Shown here piece after piece: positions 22,850 through 31,609 of a stretch of DNA of 64,000 nt. Position 1 is the first letter of the stretch; each line of letters starts with the position of its first letter. This DNA comes from Chloroflexota bacterium (GTDB lineage: Bacteria > Chloroflexota > Anaerolineae > B4-G1 > SLSP01). The DNA is taken from the NCBI GenBank assembly GCA_029555965.1, contig JAKQHY010000081.1, positions 28,483 to 92,482 on the forward strand. Direction: 5' to 3'. Both the position numbers and the translations under genes were made by a program. Under the pieces are notes generated by a model. That model had not been told where the DNA came from. It worked only from the letters and a program-made list of their open reading frames with translations, and did no database searches.

Positions 22850-25324
22850 ATGCTGAGTGCAATCCTAACCTGGTATCTCGTGCTGCAAGGGCTGGCGTTG
22901 GCGGGGACGCCGCTGGCGTTGGCGTGGCTGCGACATCTGCCCTCCCGTGGGTACGCCGCCGCCAAAGCCCTGGGCCTCTTGTTGACCGGCGTGTTGTTCT
23001 GGTGGGGCTGCATTTTGCATCTGTGGGCCAATACGGCGGCAGCCGCGTTGACGTCCGCTGCGCTGATCTTCGCCCTGGGCCTGTGGCTGCTGCGTGGCCG
23101 TTGGGGCGAGGTGGCTGCGTGGTGGCGAGAGAACCGGCGCTTTGTCGTCGTCACCGAAAGCCTCTTCCTGCTCGCGTTGATCGCGTGGGCGCTGGTGCGC
23201 GCCGCCCAACCGCAGTTGGAGACGGCCGGCGGCGAGAAGTGGATGGAGATCGCGTTCCTCAATGCCGTGCTGCGCGCGCCCGCGATGCCCCCGCACGATC
23301 CCTGGCTCTCCGGCTACGCGATCTCCTACTATTACCTGGGCTATTTGCTGCTCGGCCTCGTGACCCGCCTGTCGGGACTGCCGGCGACGGTGGCCTTCAA
23401 CCTGGGGAACGCCGGCTGGTACGCGCTGGCGGCGGTTGGCGCGTATGGGATCGTCTACGATCTGCTCGCGCCGCGCGTGGGCAAGGTGCGCGACGCCGTC
23501 CGCCCGTTGTTCGCGCCACTGTTGTTGCTGGTGACGGGCAACGGCGAGGGATTATTGGAGTCGCTCCATTCGCGGGGCCTGCTACCCCCGGCCTTTTGGG
23601 CCTGGCTGGACATCCGCAATCTCGACGGCGCGCCGCAACCGCCGTTCTCCTGGATCCCGCAGCGCTTCTTCTGGTGGTGGCAGGCTTCGCGCACCCTGCG
23701 CGACTACTCGCCCTGGGGCGAATACCTGGAAGTGATTGACGAATTCCCCGCTTTCAGCTTCATCCTGGGGGACATGCACCCGCATGTCCTGGCGCTGCCG
23801 TTTGTCCTGCTGATCGTCGCGCTGGCGCTCAATCTGTACCGGCGCGGCGCACCGGCGCGCGTGTGGGATTGGAAAACCCTCTTGCCGCGCCTGACGCCCC
23901 TGCTCCCGTATGCGATCGTGCTGGGGACGTTGGGCTTCCTCAACACCTGGGATTTGCCGATCTACTGGGCCTTGATGTTCGGAGCATTGGTGCTGGGGCG
24001 GATTTCAGATACCGATGATGCGCTGGAGACGGTGGTCGCTTCTTCGACGCGCGAGGCGTGGCCCCCGCTATTTGAGCGGGCTTGGCGTTTGGCACCGGAG
24101 GGCGTCTTCCTGGGCGTCCTTAGCATTGCGCTGTACTTCCCCTTCTGGTATGCGCTGCGCTCGCAGGCGGGCGGGATTCTGCCGAATCTCTTCAATGCCA
24201 CGCGCCTGCCGCACTTCGTGGTGATGTTCGCGCCGTTGCTCGTCCCCCTGGGCGGTTTGCTCGTTGGCGCGGCGCGGCGCGCGCGGCTTAGCTTGTGGGC
24301 TATCCTGGGGTGGAACGCGGCCTTCCTGGGCGGGATCGCGGTTGCGGGCCTGATCATGGGGGCGGCGGCGGCTTATCCGTACCTGATGAGCATCCTGCGC
24401 CGCGAGACGGTGCAGGGTTACAGCCTGTCGCCGGAGCAGACGACCGCCGCCGTGCTGAACCGCCTGGCGAATCCGTGGGTGGGGGGGCTGCTGGCGCTAG
24501 GCGTGAGTATTTGCGTGCTGACGTTTATGCGGCGGATGGAACATACTGAAAAAGAGGCTGTTTCTTCCGATTCCGCCGACCTTTTCCCTTTGTTGCTGGC
24601 CTTTTTGGGATTGGGATTGACGCTCGCGCCGGAATTCCTCTACTTGAAGGACATTTTCATGACGCGCATGAATACGATCTTCAAGTTTTACTTCCAGGCG
24701 TGGGTGCTGTGGAGTTTGGCCGGGGCGTGGCAGTTAGCGCGCTGGACGACGCCGGACGACGCGGAGGATGCGCCTTCTCCGGTGCGGCGTTACGGGCTGG
24801 CGGCGTTATCGGGACTCCTCATTCTGGCGGGACTGGTTTATACGTTCCTGGCGATTCCGGCGCGGGCGCAAGAGCACGGCGTTCCCTGGACGCTAGATGG
24901 GGCGGCGTGGCTGGACGCGCGTTATCCCCAGGATGCTGCAGCGATTCGGTGGCTTAACACCAACGTCACCGGCGTACCGGTCATCGTGGAAACACCGGCC
25001 GACGCGCACCGCGCCTACGCCTACGAGGGCCGCGTCGCCTCGCTGACGGGGTTGCCTACCGTGTTGGGCTGGAGCAGCCATGAGTTACAGTGGCGCGGCA
25101 ATTACGACGAGCCGGGGCAGCGCGAGGTGGCCCTGGAGCAGTTGTTCACCACGCTCGATCCCGAAGTGGCGCGGCAAGTTTTAGCGCATTACGCGGTCGA
25201 GTACATCTACGTCGGTCCGGTGGAGATCGGTCGCTATCCCGCCGACGGATTGGCGAAGTTTGCGGCGATGTTCCCTACCGTCTATGCTGCGGACGGCGTC
25301 ACCATTTATCGCGTGAGGCCCTGA
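22850..25324 (+). CDS. DUF2298 'Chlor_Arch_YYY' polytopic membrane protein
   Basis: This 824-residue integral membrane protein has more than a dozen hydrophobic helices. The hallmark Tyr run 'ISYYYLGYLLLGLVTRLSG' (about residues 157-176) identifies the DUF2298/YYY family found in Chloroflexota and archaea. The acidic-site region 'PHDPWLSGYAIS' and 'FILGDMHPHVLALPF' resemble the luminal acidic motifs of GT-C glycosyltransferases. The C-terminus is a soluble extracellular part ('WLNTNVTGVPVIVETPADAHRAY', split here as WLNTNVTGVPVIV and ETPADAHRAY) that would read as a sugar- or lipid-binding tail. It is probably a lipid-linked-sugar glycosyltransferase; activity has not been shown for the family as far as I know. 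The next genes are a sugar kinase-like protein and a second GT-C-like protein. Confidence 0.88.
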   Translation: MLSAILTWYLVLQGLALAGTPLALAWLRHLPSRGYAAAKALGLLLTGVLFWWGCILHLWANTAAAALTSAALIFALGLWLLRGRWGEVAAWWRENRRFVVVTESLFLLALIAWALVRAAQPQLETAGGEKWMEIAFLNAVLRAPAMPPHDPWLSGYAISYYYLGYLLLGLVTRLSGLPATVAFNLGNAGWYALAAVGAYGIVYDLLAPRVGKVRDAVRPLFAPLLLLVTGNGEGLLESLHSRGLLPPAFWAWLDIRNLDGAPQPPFSWIPQRFFWWWQASRTLRDYSPWGEYLEVIDEFPAFSFILGDMHPHVLALPFVLLIVALALNLYRRGAPARVWDWKTLLPRLTPLLPYAIVLGTLGFLNTWDLPIYWALMFGALVLGRISDTDDALETVVASSTREAWPPLFERAWRLAPEGVFLGVLSIALYFPFWYALRSQAGGILPNLFNATRLPHFVVMFAPLLVPLGGLLVGAARRARLSLWAILGWNAAFLGGIAVAGLIMGAAAAYPYLMSILRRETVQGYSLSPEQTTAAVLNRLANPWVGGLLALGVSICVLTFMRRMEHTEKEAVSSDSADLFPLLLAFLGLGLTLAPEFLYLKDIFMTRMNTIFKFYFQAWVLWSLAGAWQLARWTTPDDAEDAPSPVRRYGLAALSGLLILAGLVYTFLAIPARAQEHGVPWTLDGAAWLDARYPQDAAAIRWLNTNVTGVPVIVETPADAHRAYAYEGRVASLTGLPTVLGWSSHELQWRGNYDEPGQREVALEQLFTTLDPEVARQVLAHYAVEYIYVGPVEIGRYPADGLAKFAAMFPTVYAADGVTIYRVRP

Positions 25325-25326
25325 AA

Positions 25327-25441
25327 AGTTTCACGCAAAGGCGCAAAGGCGCGAAGCTCCTAAACGGCTGATTTTGGGGCTGGTTCTTGAAGCAAGGCAT
25401 AGTTTTTTCCTTAGCGTCTTAGCATCTTTGCGTGAGATTTT
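25327..25441. repeat. CACGCAAAGGCGCAAAG hairpin repeat
   Basis: 'TTCACGCAAAGGCGCAAAGG' (25329-25348) is answered by 'CGTCTTAGCATCTTTGCGTG' (25416-25435). It fills the gap to the NahK-like gene; the same class occurs at 26570 and within 61771-61807. Confidence 0.75.
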
Positions 25442-25464
25442 AATTTTTCGTGGAGTTAACCAGT

Positions 25465-26559
25465 ATGCAGGATATTATCGCCGTTGCCCGGCAATTCATC
25501 CCTGATGGTGAAGTCGCCACGGTGCGCGAGTATGGTTCCGGCAACATCAATAACACCTTTGTGGTCACACCGGCCCAGGGGGCGCGCTTCATTTTGCAAT
25601 GGATCAATCAGCGCGTGTTTCCTGAACCGGCGTTGATTATGCACAACTTCCGCACCTTCTCCGAGCATTTGCAGGCGCGGTTGCGGCAAGACCCGGTGGC
25701 GCCGGGCCGTCGCTGGGAGATGCCGGCTATCCTCCCCACCCGCAGCGGTGCGGATTATTGGGTGGATGTGGACGGAGGTTTCTGGCGCGCCGTCACCTTC
25801 GTCGAGGGGGCGCAGACTCACCCGTTTATCCGCGACGCCGCGCACGCCCACGAAGTCGGCTACGCGCTGGGAACGTTCCACCGGTTGATCAGCGACCTCG
25901 ATCCGACGCGACTCTACGACACACTCAAAGGCTTTCACCTCGTGCCGATGTATTTGCTGCATTACGACGAGGTGTTGCAATCCCCCAAGGTCGCCTTGAC
26001 TGCGCCAGACGTGCAGCACTGTATGCGCGTGATTGCGCGGGCGCGGCAGTGGGGTGCCGTTTTGGAAGAGGCGCGCGCGCGCGGTGCTTTGCAGGTGCGT
26101 CCCGTCCATGGCGACCCCAAAGTGGACAACATTATGATAGACAACGTCACCGGCCAGGCCGTCAGCCTGATTGACCTGGATACGGTCAAGCCGGGATTGA
26201 TTCACTACGACATCGGCGATTGCCTGCGTTCCGGCTGCAACCCCCTGGGCGAAGAGCCGGACGATCCGAGCGGCGTGCGCTTTGAAACAGCCCTGTGCCG
26301 CGCCATCTTGGGCGGCTATCTGCCGGAGGCGAAGTGCTTCTTGACCCCGGCGGATTATGAGTATCTTTACGATGGGCTGCGCGTGTTGGCATTTGAGATG
26401 GGGCTGCGCTTCTTCACCGACTATGTGGAAGGGGATGTCTATTTCAAGGTGCGGGACGCCCGCCACAATCTCTTGCGCGCGCTGGTGCAGTTCAAATTGT
26501 TGGCGAGCATTGAGTCTCACGAGGCGGACATCCGCGCGATCATTCGCGATCTGAGGTGA
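25465..26559 (+). CDS. APH-fold kinase resembling N-acetylhexosamine 1-kinase
   Basis: The ATG at 25465 is preceded by GTGGAG and gives 364 residues. The aminoglycoside-phosphotransferase fold is clear: 'YGSGNINNTFVV' (nucleotide loop), 'FILQWINQRVFPEPALIMHN', catalytic 'PVHGDPKVDNIMID' (Asp and Asn, Brenner-type motif about 215-228), and the metal-binding 'SLIDLDTVKPG'. The 'INxxVF...P..LM.N' pattern is typical of NahK-like sugar 1-kinases of bifidobacteria and Bacteroides, which make GlcNAc-1-P or GalNAc-1-P. It lies between two GT-C-like membrane proteins, so sugar activation for a glycan is a fair guess. Confidence 0.85.
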   Translation: MQDIIAVARQFIPDGEVATVREYGSGNINNTFVVTPAQGARFILQWINQRVFPEPALIMHNFRTFSEHLQARLRQDPVAPGRRWEMPAILPTRSGADYWVDVDGGFWRAVTFVEGAQTHPFIRDAAHAHEVGYALGTFHRLISDLDPTRLYDTLKGFHLVPMYLLHYDEVLQSPKVALTAPDVQHCMRVIARARQWGAVLEEARARGALQVRPVHGDPKVDNIMIDNVTGQAVSLIDLDTVKPGLIHYDIGDCLRSGCNPLGEEPDDPSGVRFETALCRAILGGYLPEAKCFLTPADYEYLYDGLRVLAFEMGLRFFTDYVEGDVYFKVRDARHNLLRALVQFKLLASIESHEADIRAIIRDLR

Positions 26560-26569
26560 GTTTTTGTGA

Positions 26570-26652
26570 GTTTCACGCAAAGGCGCAAAGTCGCCAAGAA
26601 AAATCAATGAGAAGTATTTGAAATCTTTGCGTCTTTGCGCCTTTGCGTGAAA
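26570..26652. repeat. CACGCAAAGGCGCAAAG hairpin repeat
   Basis: 'TTTCACGCAAAGGCGCAAAG' is answered by 'TTTGCGTCTTTGCGCCTTTG' (26629-26648), an almost perfect palindrome separating the NahK-like and membrane-protein genes. Confidence 0.8.
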
Positions 26653-26679
26653 ATTCCCCTTTTTCGGGAGAGCTAGGGA

Positions 26680-28434
26680 ATGATGATGGATCGAGCGATA
26701 CCCATAGACCAATCAAAGTGGCTGCGGTGGGCGTGGCTGCTGTTGGCGCTGGCAGTGGCGGCGCTGCGGATTGTCGGGCTGGCCCAGACGCCGCTGTCAC
26801 CGGCTGAGGCGACGCGCGCGCTCGCGGCTTGGGACGCGGCGGAGGGGCGCGGCTGGCCCGCGCAGAGCGATGGCTCACTGCTGTTGGTGGGGAACACCCT
26901 GCTGTTTGCCGCCTTCGGCGCGGGTGATGGGGTGGCGCGCTGCCTCCCGATGCTGGCCGGCATCGCGTTGACACTGCTGCCCTGGCTCTGGCGCAGGCGG
27001 CTGGGAGATGTGGGCGCGTTCGCGGCGGCGGTCGTGCTGGGCTGCTCGCCGCTGCTGCTGGCTGCGTCGCGCCGCGTGGAGGGGACAACGCTGGGCTTGC
27101 TCGGCGCGGCGCTGCTGGCGACGGCGCTGTTTTCCGCCGAAGAGCCGGATGCAGCCGGGCCATCCCGCCGGATGCTGCCCGCGTTGATCATCACCGGGCT
27201 TGCGGTGGGGCTGACCGGCGGCGCATCCTTTTTCGATGGCCTGCTGCCGCTGGCGGGGGCGTGGCTGCTGGCGCATTGGCTGCTGCGTCAACCGGCCGCT
27301 TTCAAATCATCCGACTGGCTGCGCCCGGCGTTGTTGGGGGTGGTCGGCGCGCTGCTGATCTCGCTCGGCTTCGGGTTCCGCCTGGGCGGGTGGAGTGGGC
27401 CGTTGGAGGGATTGGCGGCGTGGACTTCTCGTTGGGGCGGCGCGCGCGTTTCTGGCGTCGGGATGTTTGGGCTGTACGAGCCGTTGACTCTGGCGCTGGC
27501 GTTGCTGGGAGGCGCCTGGGCTATCGCGCGCCGTGAGAGGGCGGCGTTGCTGCTGGCTGTTTGGGGCGTGCTCGCGCTGCTGCTGGCCGTTGTGCGCCCG
27601 GCTTTGCCCGCGACGGGGTGGGGGAGTGTGGTTTTGCCGTTCGCCTTGCTCGCCGGGCATGGGATACAGCGGATGGCGGATACCCTGGAAGCTCCGGTCG
27701 TCCACTGGGTCCTGCTGCACATCGGCGTCAGCGTGCTTTTCTGGCTGCCGGCCGGACTTGCTATGGCGGGGCATGCCGCGCGGGTGGCATTGATTAGCGA
27801 TACCGCCGGTTCCGTTTCTCAGTGGGTGCTGCTGTTGGGAGTGATCGTCTTGGTATCGCTCCATGGGTTGATCGCGTTGCTCTTTTTCTATATCATGCCT
27901 ACGAAATTCATCTGGCGCGGGGCAGTGTTGGGGTTTGCGGGTGCGCTGCTGCTCATTCAACTGAGCTTTGCGTGCGGATTGTCCCATGGGCGGCCCACGT
28001 CCCCGGCGGAACCGGCGGCCGCGGCATCCACCTCACCGGATGTGTGGGCGTTGCGTCGCAGTGTGGATGAAATCGCCGTATTGCATGGGCGGCGGCAGGA
28101 CACTATGACGGTGGCCCTGGTTGGGATGGACGCGGACCTGTCCGCTGTGCTGCGCTGGGCGCTGCGGGAGGTGGGGCGGGTATCCGTGATGGCTGAGTGG
28201 CCGGATGCATCCCCGGATGTGGTGATCACGCCATTGGATTTCGTCGCGCCCACGTCGCCGGCGCAGGGGTGGGCCGGGATGGCTTTTGTGGTGCGGCTGC
28301 GCGCCATTACATCCGCGCCCCGGTGCGTTTCGCTCATTCCGCCGGATTGCGCCAACTTTGCGCAGTGGTATTTATTTCGTACCGCGCCGGACATGGGCGC
28401 GTCCGACCGGGTGGTGTTGTGGAAGAGCGACTGA
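26680..28434 (+). CDS. polytopic membrane protein, GT-C (PMT/ArnT-like) fold
   Basis: This 584-residue protein has about ten to twelve transmembrane helices. After helix 1 the loop 'LSPAEATRALAAWDAAEG' has the acidic pattern typical of PMT/ArnT-type glycosyltransferases in their first extracellular loop, and helix 2 follows. A soluble C-terminal part (from about residue 460) resembles a nucleotide- or sugar-binding fold ('DTMTVALVGMDADLSAVL'). There are three ATGs in a row at 26680; the exact one cannot be decided. It is the second GT-C-like gene in this stretch and probably modifies proteins or lipids with a sugar from a polyprenyl donor. The family is tentative. Confidence 0.7.
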   Translation: MMMDRAIPIDQSKWLRWAWLLLALAVAALRIVGLAQTPLSPAEATRALAAWDAAEGRGWPAQSDGSLLLVGNTLLFAAFGAGDGVARCLPMLAGIALTLLPWLWRRRLGDVGAFAAAVVLGCSPLLLAASRRVEGTTLGLLGAALLATALFSAEEPDAAGPSRRMLPALIITGLAVGLTGGASFFDGLLPLAGAWLLAHWLLRQPAAFKSSDWLRPALLGVVGALLISLGFGFRLGGWSGPLEGLAAWTSRWGGARVSGVGMFGLYEPLTLALALLGGAWAIARRERAALLLAVWGVLALLLAVVRPALPATGWGSVVLPFALLAGHGIQRMADTLEAPVVHWVLLHIGVSVLFWLPAGLAMAGHAARVALISDTAGSVSQWVLLLGVIVLVSLHGLIALLFFYIMPTKFIWRGAVLGFAGALLLIQLSFACGLSHGRPTSPAEPAAAASTSPDVWALRRSVDEIAVLHGRRQDTMTVALVGMDADLSAVLRWALREVGRVSVMAEWPDASPDVVITPLDFVAPTSPAQGWAGMAFVVRLRAITSAPRCVSLIPPDCANFAQWYLFRTAPDMGASDRVVLWKSD

Positions 28435-28488
28435 TGAAGAACGGATCAGTGGAATCGCTGGTCCGTGAAGAATTGATAGGGGACAAAG

Positions 28489-28791
28489 ATGCCAGCTTAT
28501 CGTAAGGCCAGTATTCGGGAGTTAATCCGCTCAGCGTATGAATTGGACGGGCGTTTTATTGAGGGCCGCTTGCACCGGGAGGCGGAGGGCGGCCGGTGGT
28601 TGGTGGGTGATATCCCTTTGGACGAGTGGCTGTCTCAGAACGAGGGGCAAAACATTACGTTGCTGTTGTTGTCTCTGGATGATGAACGTCCGATGGAAGA
28701 GCGCGTGTGCATGACCTGCGGGCGAAAGTACATTGGTGTGGAGTGCCCACACTGCCGCGAGGTACGCACCCGATTGCGGGGACCGCGATAG
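28489..28791 (+). CDS. small zinc-ribbon protein
   Basis: The 100-residue protein starts at ATG 28489 with AGGGGA upstream. The N-terminal two thirds carry no known motif ('LIRSAYELDGRFIEGRLHRE', 'LLLLSLDDERP'). The C-terminus has a zinc ribbon with two CxxC knuckles, 'CMTCGRKYIGVECPHC'. It lies 54 bases after the GT-C-like gene and about 100 bases before the Wzz-like gene, so it is likely part of the same transcription unit. The role is unknown; an adaptor or nucleic-acid-binding function is possible. Confidence 0.8.
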   Translation: MPAYRKASIRELIRSAYELDGRFIEGRLHREAEGGRWLVGDIPLDEWLSQNEGQNITLLLLSLDDERPMEERVCMTCGRKYIGVECPHCREVRTRLRGPR

Positions 28792-28888
28792 TTTTTTTTG
28801 TCAACAGATTGCGCAGAGACGCGGAGTTTTTTGACTATGTGACTATGCGACTGACGACTACCGGACTATTTTCAAGGGAGGTTAAAGA

Positions 28889-29539
28889 GTGAATATTTTG
28901 GAGTATATTCGCATCCTACGGCAGCGTGGTTGGATCATCATTCTGGCGGCCGTGATCACGGCCGCCAGCGCACTGCTGTTCAGTAAATTGCAGCAACCGG
29001 AATACCGTTCGAGCATTCAGGTGATGATTGAGTTGGCTCGCCCGGATTTCGGTCTGACGCAGTCCATTAAGCAGTTGTTGCGCAGCTATGCGACAGGGAT
29101 GTGGTCGAAGCAGCGGGCGCAGCAGGTGATCAACCGATTGGACTTGCTATACACGCCGGAAGACCTGATCGGGGACGTGAAGATTGTGCCGGACGAGTCT
29201 ATTATGGTGATCCAGATTGACGTGGACAACTACGATGGGCCGACCGCTGACGCGATCGCCAATGCCTGGGCGCAATTGCTTGTGGAGTGGCGCAATGAGC
29301 AAAATGACAAGCAGGACAAGGAAAACCGGGTGTTCGCCACTATCATAGACCCGGCAACCCATCACCAAATTCGTCCCAAAACACTCATCAACGTGGCGGC
29401 GGGCGGTATTTTCGGGCTGGTCCTCGGCGCTGTGGTGGTGTTCATCCTGGAATGGTTGGAGGCCGGCATTGTGCATGATCCACGCTCCCTGGAACGTGAA
29501 ACCGGTTTGACGATCATTGGGGTGATCCCACCGGAGTAG
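28889..29539 (+). CDS. Wzz/YveK-type polysaccharide chain-length protein
   Basis: The GTG start at 28889 has a GGGAGG Shine-Dalgarno sequence; the protein has 216 residues. Membrane helix 1 is at about 14-34 ('GWIIILAAVITAASALLF') and helix 2 at about 166-188 ('LINVAAGGIFGLVLGAVVVF'), with an extracytoplasmic domain between them. This is the Wzz/CapA topology that partners a BY-kinase. The short C-terminal tail ends at the cytoplasmic side. The cpsD-like kinase gene follows, separated by repeats. No polymerase or glycosyltransferase cluster is adjacent apart from the GT-C-like proteins. Confidence 0.85.
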   Translation: MNILEYIRILRQRGWIIILAAVITAASALLFSKLQQPEYRSSIQVMIELARPDFGLTQSIKQLLRSYATGMWSKQRAQQVINRLDLLYTPEDLIGDVKIVPDESIMVIQIDVDNYDGPTADAIANAWAQLLVEWRNEQNDKQDKENRVFATIIDPATHHQIRPKTLINVAAGGIFGLVLGAVVVFILEWLEAGIVHDPRSLERETGLTIIGVIPPE

Positions 29540-29668
29540 AGAGGGGGAGAGAGGGAGCGGGGGAGACCGGGTGACAAGGTGACAAGGCGATTGTCAACCT
29601 ACCCACTAACTCTTCACTCCTAACCCCTAACTCCTCACTCGCAATTCGCAATTCGTAATTCGTAACTC
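29540..29668. repeat. composite array of three short-repeat classes
   Basis: In order: 'GAGAGGGGGAGAGAGGG' units (29539-29560), 'CTCTTCACTCCTAACCCC' units (29606-29638) and 'CAATTCGCAATTCGTAATTC' units (29641-29663). They fill the whole gap between the Wzz-like and BY-kinase genes. Confidence 0.7.
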
Positions 29669-29679
29669 GGAAGGAAACG

Positions 29680-30339
29680 ATGATGGCCGATATGAACTTG
29701 ATTACGTTGACCAATCCCCAGGCGCCGGCGGCGGAGGCTTACCGCGCCTTGCGGATGAATCTGGCATTCGCCAGTGTGGATAAGGGCTTAGAGAGCCTGG
29801 TGGTTTCTTCGCCTGCGTCTGACGATACCAAGTCGGCGGTGGCGGCGAATCTGGCGGTGGTGATGGCGCAGGCGGGCGGGCGGGTGATTTTGGTGGATGC
29901 AGATTTGCGCCGCCCGCACCTGCATGCGTTATTTGGTGTGTCTCAAGAACCGGGGCTGACGACGGTGATGTTGAGTCAGGAGAACGGTGTGAAGTTGCCC
30001 CTGCTAGAAACATCCATTCCCGGCTTGCGCGTTTTGCCGGCTGGCGCGCTGCCGCCCAATCCCGCGGACATCTTGAGTTCACAGAAGATGCAGCACTTGC
30101 TGGAACAACTCAAGGCCAATACCGATGTGGTGATTCTGGACGCGCCGCCGGTGACGGTGGCCGTGGACGCGGCGGCGCTGGCTGCGCGCACGGACGGGTT
30201 GTTGTTGGTCGTGCGCGCCGGGCACACGCGCCGCGACCGCATCACACAGGCTCAGGAGATGTTGGAACGCTTTCGCGTGCGGCTGTTGGGCGCCGTCTTC
30301 ACCGACGCCTCCGGCGGCGGGTTGCTCACGGGTTATTGA
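29680..30339 (+). CDS. CpsD/CapB-type BY-kinase-like ATPase with degenerate P-loop
   Basis: This 219-residue protein of the MinD/BY-kinase family has GGAAGG before the ATG. The start 'AAEAYRALRMNLAFAS' is the conserved oligomerisation segment. Walker A reads 'SPASDDTKSAVAANLAV', where GxxxxGKS is expected: the Lys and Ser are present but both glycines are replaced. Walker A' 'ILVDADLRRP' and Walker B 'DVVILDAPP' are intact. The C-terminus ends 'GGGLLTGY' with a single tyrosine instead of a tyrosine cluster. It probably works with the upstream Wzz-like protein in polysaccharide export, perhaps with weak or altered kinase activity. Confidence 0.85.
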   Translation: MMADMNLITLTNPQAPAAEAYRALRMNLAFASVDKGLESLVVSSPASDDTKSAVAANLAVVMAQAGGRVILVDADLRRPHLHALFGVSQEPGLTTVMLSQENGVKLPLLETSIPGLRVLPAGALPPNPADILSSQKMQHLLEQLKANTDVVILDAPPVTVAVDAAALAARTDGLLLVVRAGHTRRDRITQAQEMLERFRVRLLGAVFTDASGGGLLTGY

Positions 30340-30340
30340 G

Positions 30341-30390
30341 TTTCAACGGATTGAACGGATCCAACGGAAAATTCGTTCAATCCACTGAAA
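30341..30390. repeat. AACGGATTGAACGGAT hairpin repeat
   Basis: 'TCAACGGATTGAACGGATCC' is answered by 'TTCGTTCAATCCACTGA'. It lies just after the BY-kinase stop. Confidence 0.7.
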
Positions 30391-30397
30391 AACAAGG

Positions 30398-30426
30398 ACG
30401 CCCCGCTGCTTTCAGCGGGGCGTTTA
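30398..30426. terminator. bidirectional terminator between convergent genes
   Basis: ACGCCCCGCTG (30398-30408) pairs with CAGCGGGGCGT (30413-30423), loop CTTT, followed by TTT. It lies between the plus-strand BY-kinase gene and the minus-strand kinase-like gene. Confidence 0.85.
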
Positions 30427-30437
30427 ACTTATGCGAT

Positions 30438-31184
30438 TTACAACGCCATTGTATGACCGAGGCGTTGCGCGGCCTCACTGATTAAGTGTGTACTTAAATC
30501 CACTGAGATTTTGCCGGTATTGACGACCATGTGATAGAGGTCGGGATCCTCCCAGGCCACATCGTAGAAATGCTTCAAGTAGCGGGCGCGCTCCTTGTCA
30601 CTCTGGTTGATTTGTTTTTCAGCTTCTTTGGCATCCAGCCCCAGTCGTTCTACCAGGCGTTGGATGCGCAAGGGTTTGGGGGCCATGACCCGAATGTGCA
30701 AAACATTGGCGTGATCGTGGAGGAGCACCTGTCCGCCACGACCGACGATGATGACATTGCCTACTTGCGCGTATTCCTGAATCACTTGCCGCATCAACTC
30801 GGTGTAGGACTCGCTGGCTTCCACGCGGCGCTCATGTTCCACCTGACGGCGCAGCAGCGCCTCATCCCGACCAATACTTTCCTGGAGCATCAAGGTGGCA
30901 ACTTTTTCATCGTAGGTATACCCTTCGCGCAATGTGGCGCTGGCAATGGTCGGGATCATCGGCAGCGAATTCATCGCTATAAGAAAACGATCCAAGAAAC
31001 CGGGGACTCTTTCCTTGTTTTCCAGTTGTGCGACCATGGCCTCGTCGGGGTACCCGGCAATTTCGGCGGCGCGGTTGAGGATTTCGCGGTCAATATAACG
31101 CAGATTGAGGCGCTTGGCAACAGCCGTGGCAATGTAGCTGCCCCGGCTGCCTAGCTGTCGTGAAATCGTGATAACAATGCTCAT
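30438..31184 (-). CDS. cytidylate-kinase-like family protein
   Basis: The 248-residue protein has AAAGGAG before the ATG. It has the start 'IVITISRQLGSRGSYIATAVAK' with a modified P-loop, 'YIDREILNRAAE', and 'NVIIVGRGGQVLL' as in the cytidylate kinase-like family (PF13189 type). A lid-like segment 'DKERARYLKHFYDV' and 'YHMVVNTGKISVD' complete the fold. Members are widespread in Chloroflexota and Firmicutes, usually of unknown substrate. It has its own promoter and is monocistronic. Confidence 0.85.
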   Translation of the reverse strand: MSIVITISRQLGSRGSYIATAVAKRLNLRYIDREILNRAAEIAGYPDEAMVAQLENKERVPGFLDRFLIAMNSLPMIPTIASATLREGYTYDEKVATLMLQESIGRDEALLRRQVEHERRVEASESYTELMRQVIQEYAQVGNVIIVGRGGQVLLHDHANVLHIRVMAPKPLRIQRLVERLGLDAKEAEKQINQSDKERARYLKHFYDVAWEDPDLYHMVVNTGKISVDLSTHLISEAAQRLGHTMAL

Positions 31185-31239
31185 AGTGGTCTCCTTTCAA
31201 TGAGGAAATAACATTGAGACACAATGCCTCTTTGCTCTT

Positions 31240-31268
31240 ATGTTAACACCTAAAAACATGCAAGTCAA
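31240..31268 (-). promoter_or_regulatory. sigma70-type promoter for the cytidylate-kinase-like gene
   Basis: On the minus strand TTGACT (31268-31263), 17 bases, TAACAT (31245-31240), about 50 bases upstream of the start. Confidence 0.6.
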
Positions 31269-31285
31269 TATTCTGTATTCTCTGA

Positions 31286-31481
31286 GGGGCGTTTCAAAAA
31301 AAGGCAATCTGGTTGCCGCCTGTCAGGTGCGGTTAAAGCTGCGATTTAAGAGGTGATTTTTCGCGGCCGCGCGAACGCGGCCACGAAAAATCACTCCTTT
31401 ATCGGCCTTTAGGCCGCCATTGGTCATTGGGTAAATCTGCTGGGCCGTTACCGGCTCTCTGCCCTACATTTGAAATGCCCC
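31286..31481. mobile_element. nested-hairpin element C (MITE/REP-like, 196 bp)
   Basis: An outer inverted repeat GGGGCGTTTCAAA (31286-31298) / TTTGAAATGCCCC (31469-31481) encloses an eroded palindrome GCGGTTAAAGCTGC (31331-31344 region), a 19-bp central hairpin with one mismatch (31353-31371 with 31376-31394, loop CGAA) and a palindrome CGGCCTTTAGGCCG (31403-31416), identical to that of element B. It fills most of the gene-free gap 31185-31687. Confidence 0.7.
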
Positions 31482-31609
31482 CATAGTTTCCCCGCCAGGT
31501 GATTTTGACGTTAGCGTAAGTATAGGGGGGGATGGTAAATGTTGCAAGTGGACGGATTCTGAAACAGAAGACGCGCGCGGGGAACCCGGAGGCAATCGCG
31601 CTTTCCACA

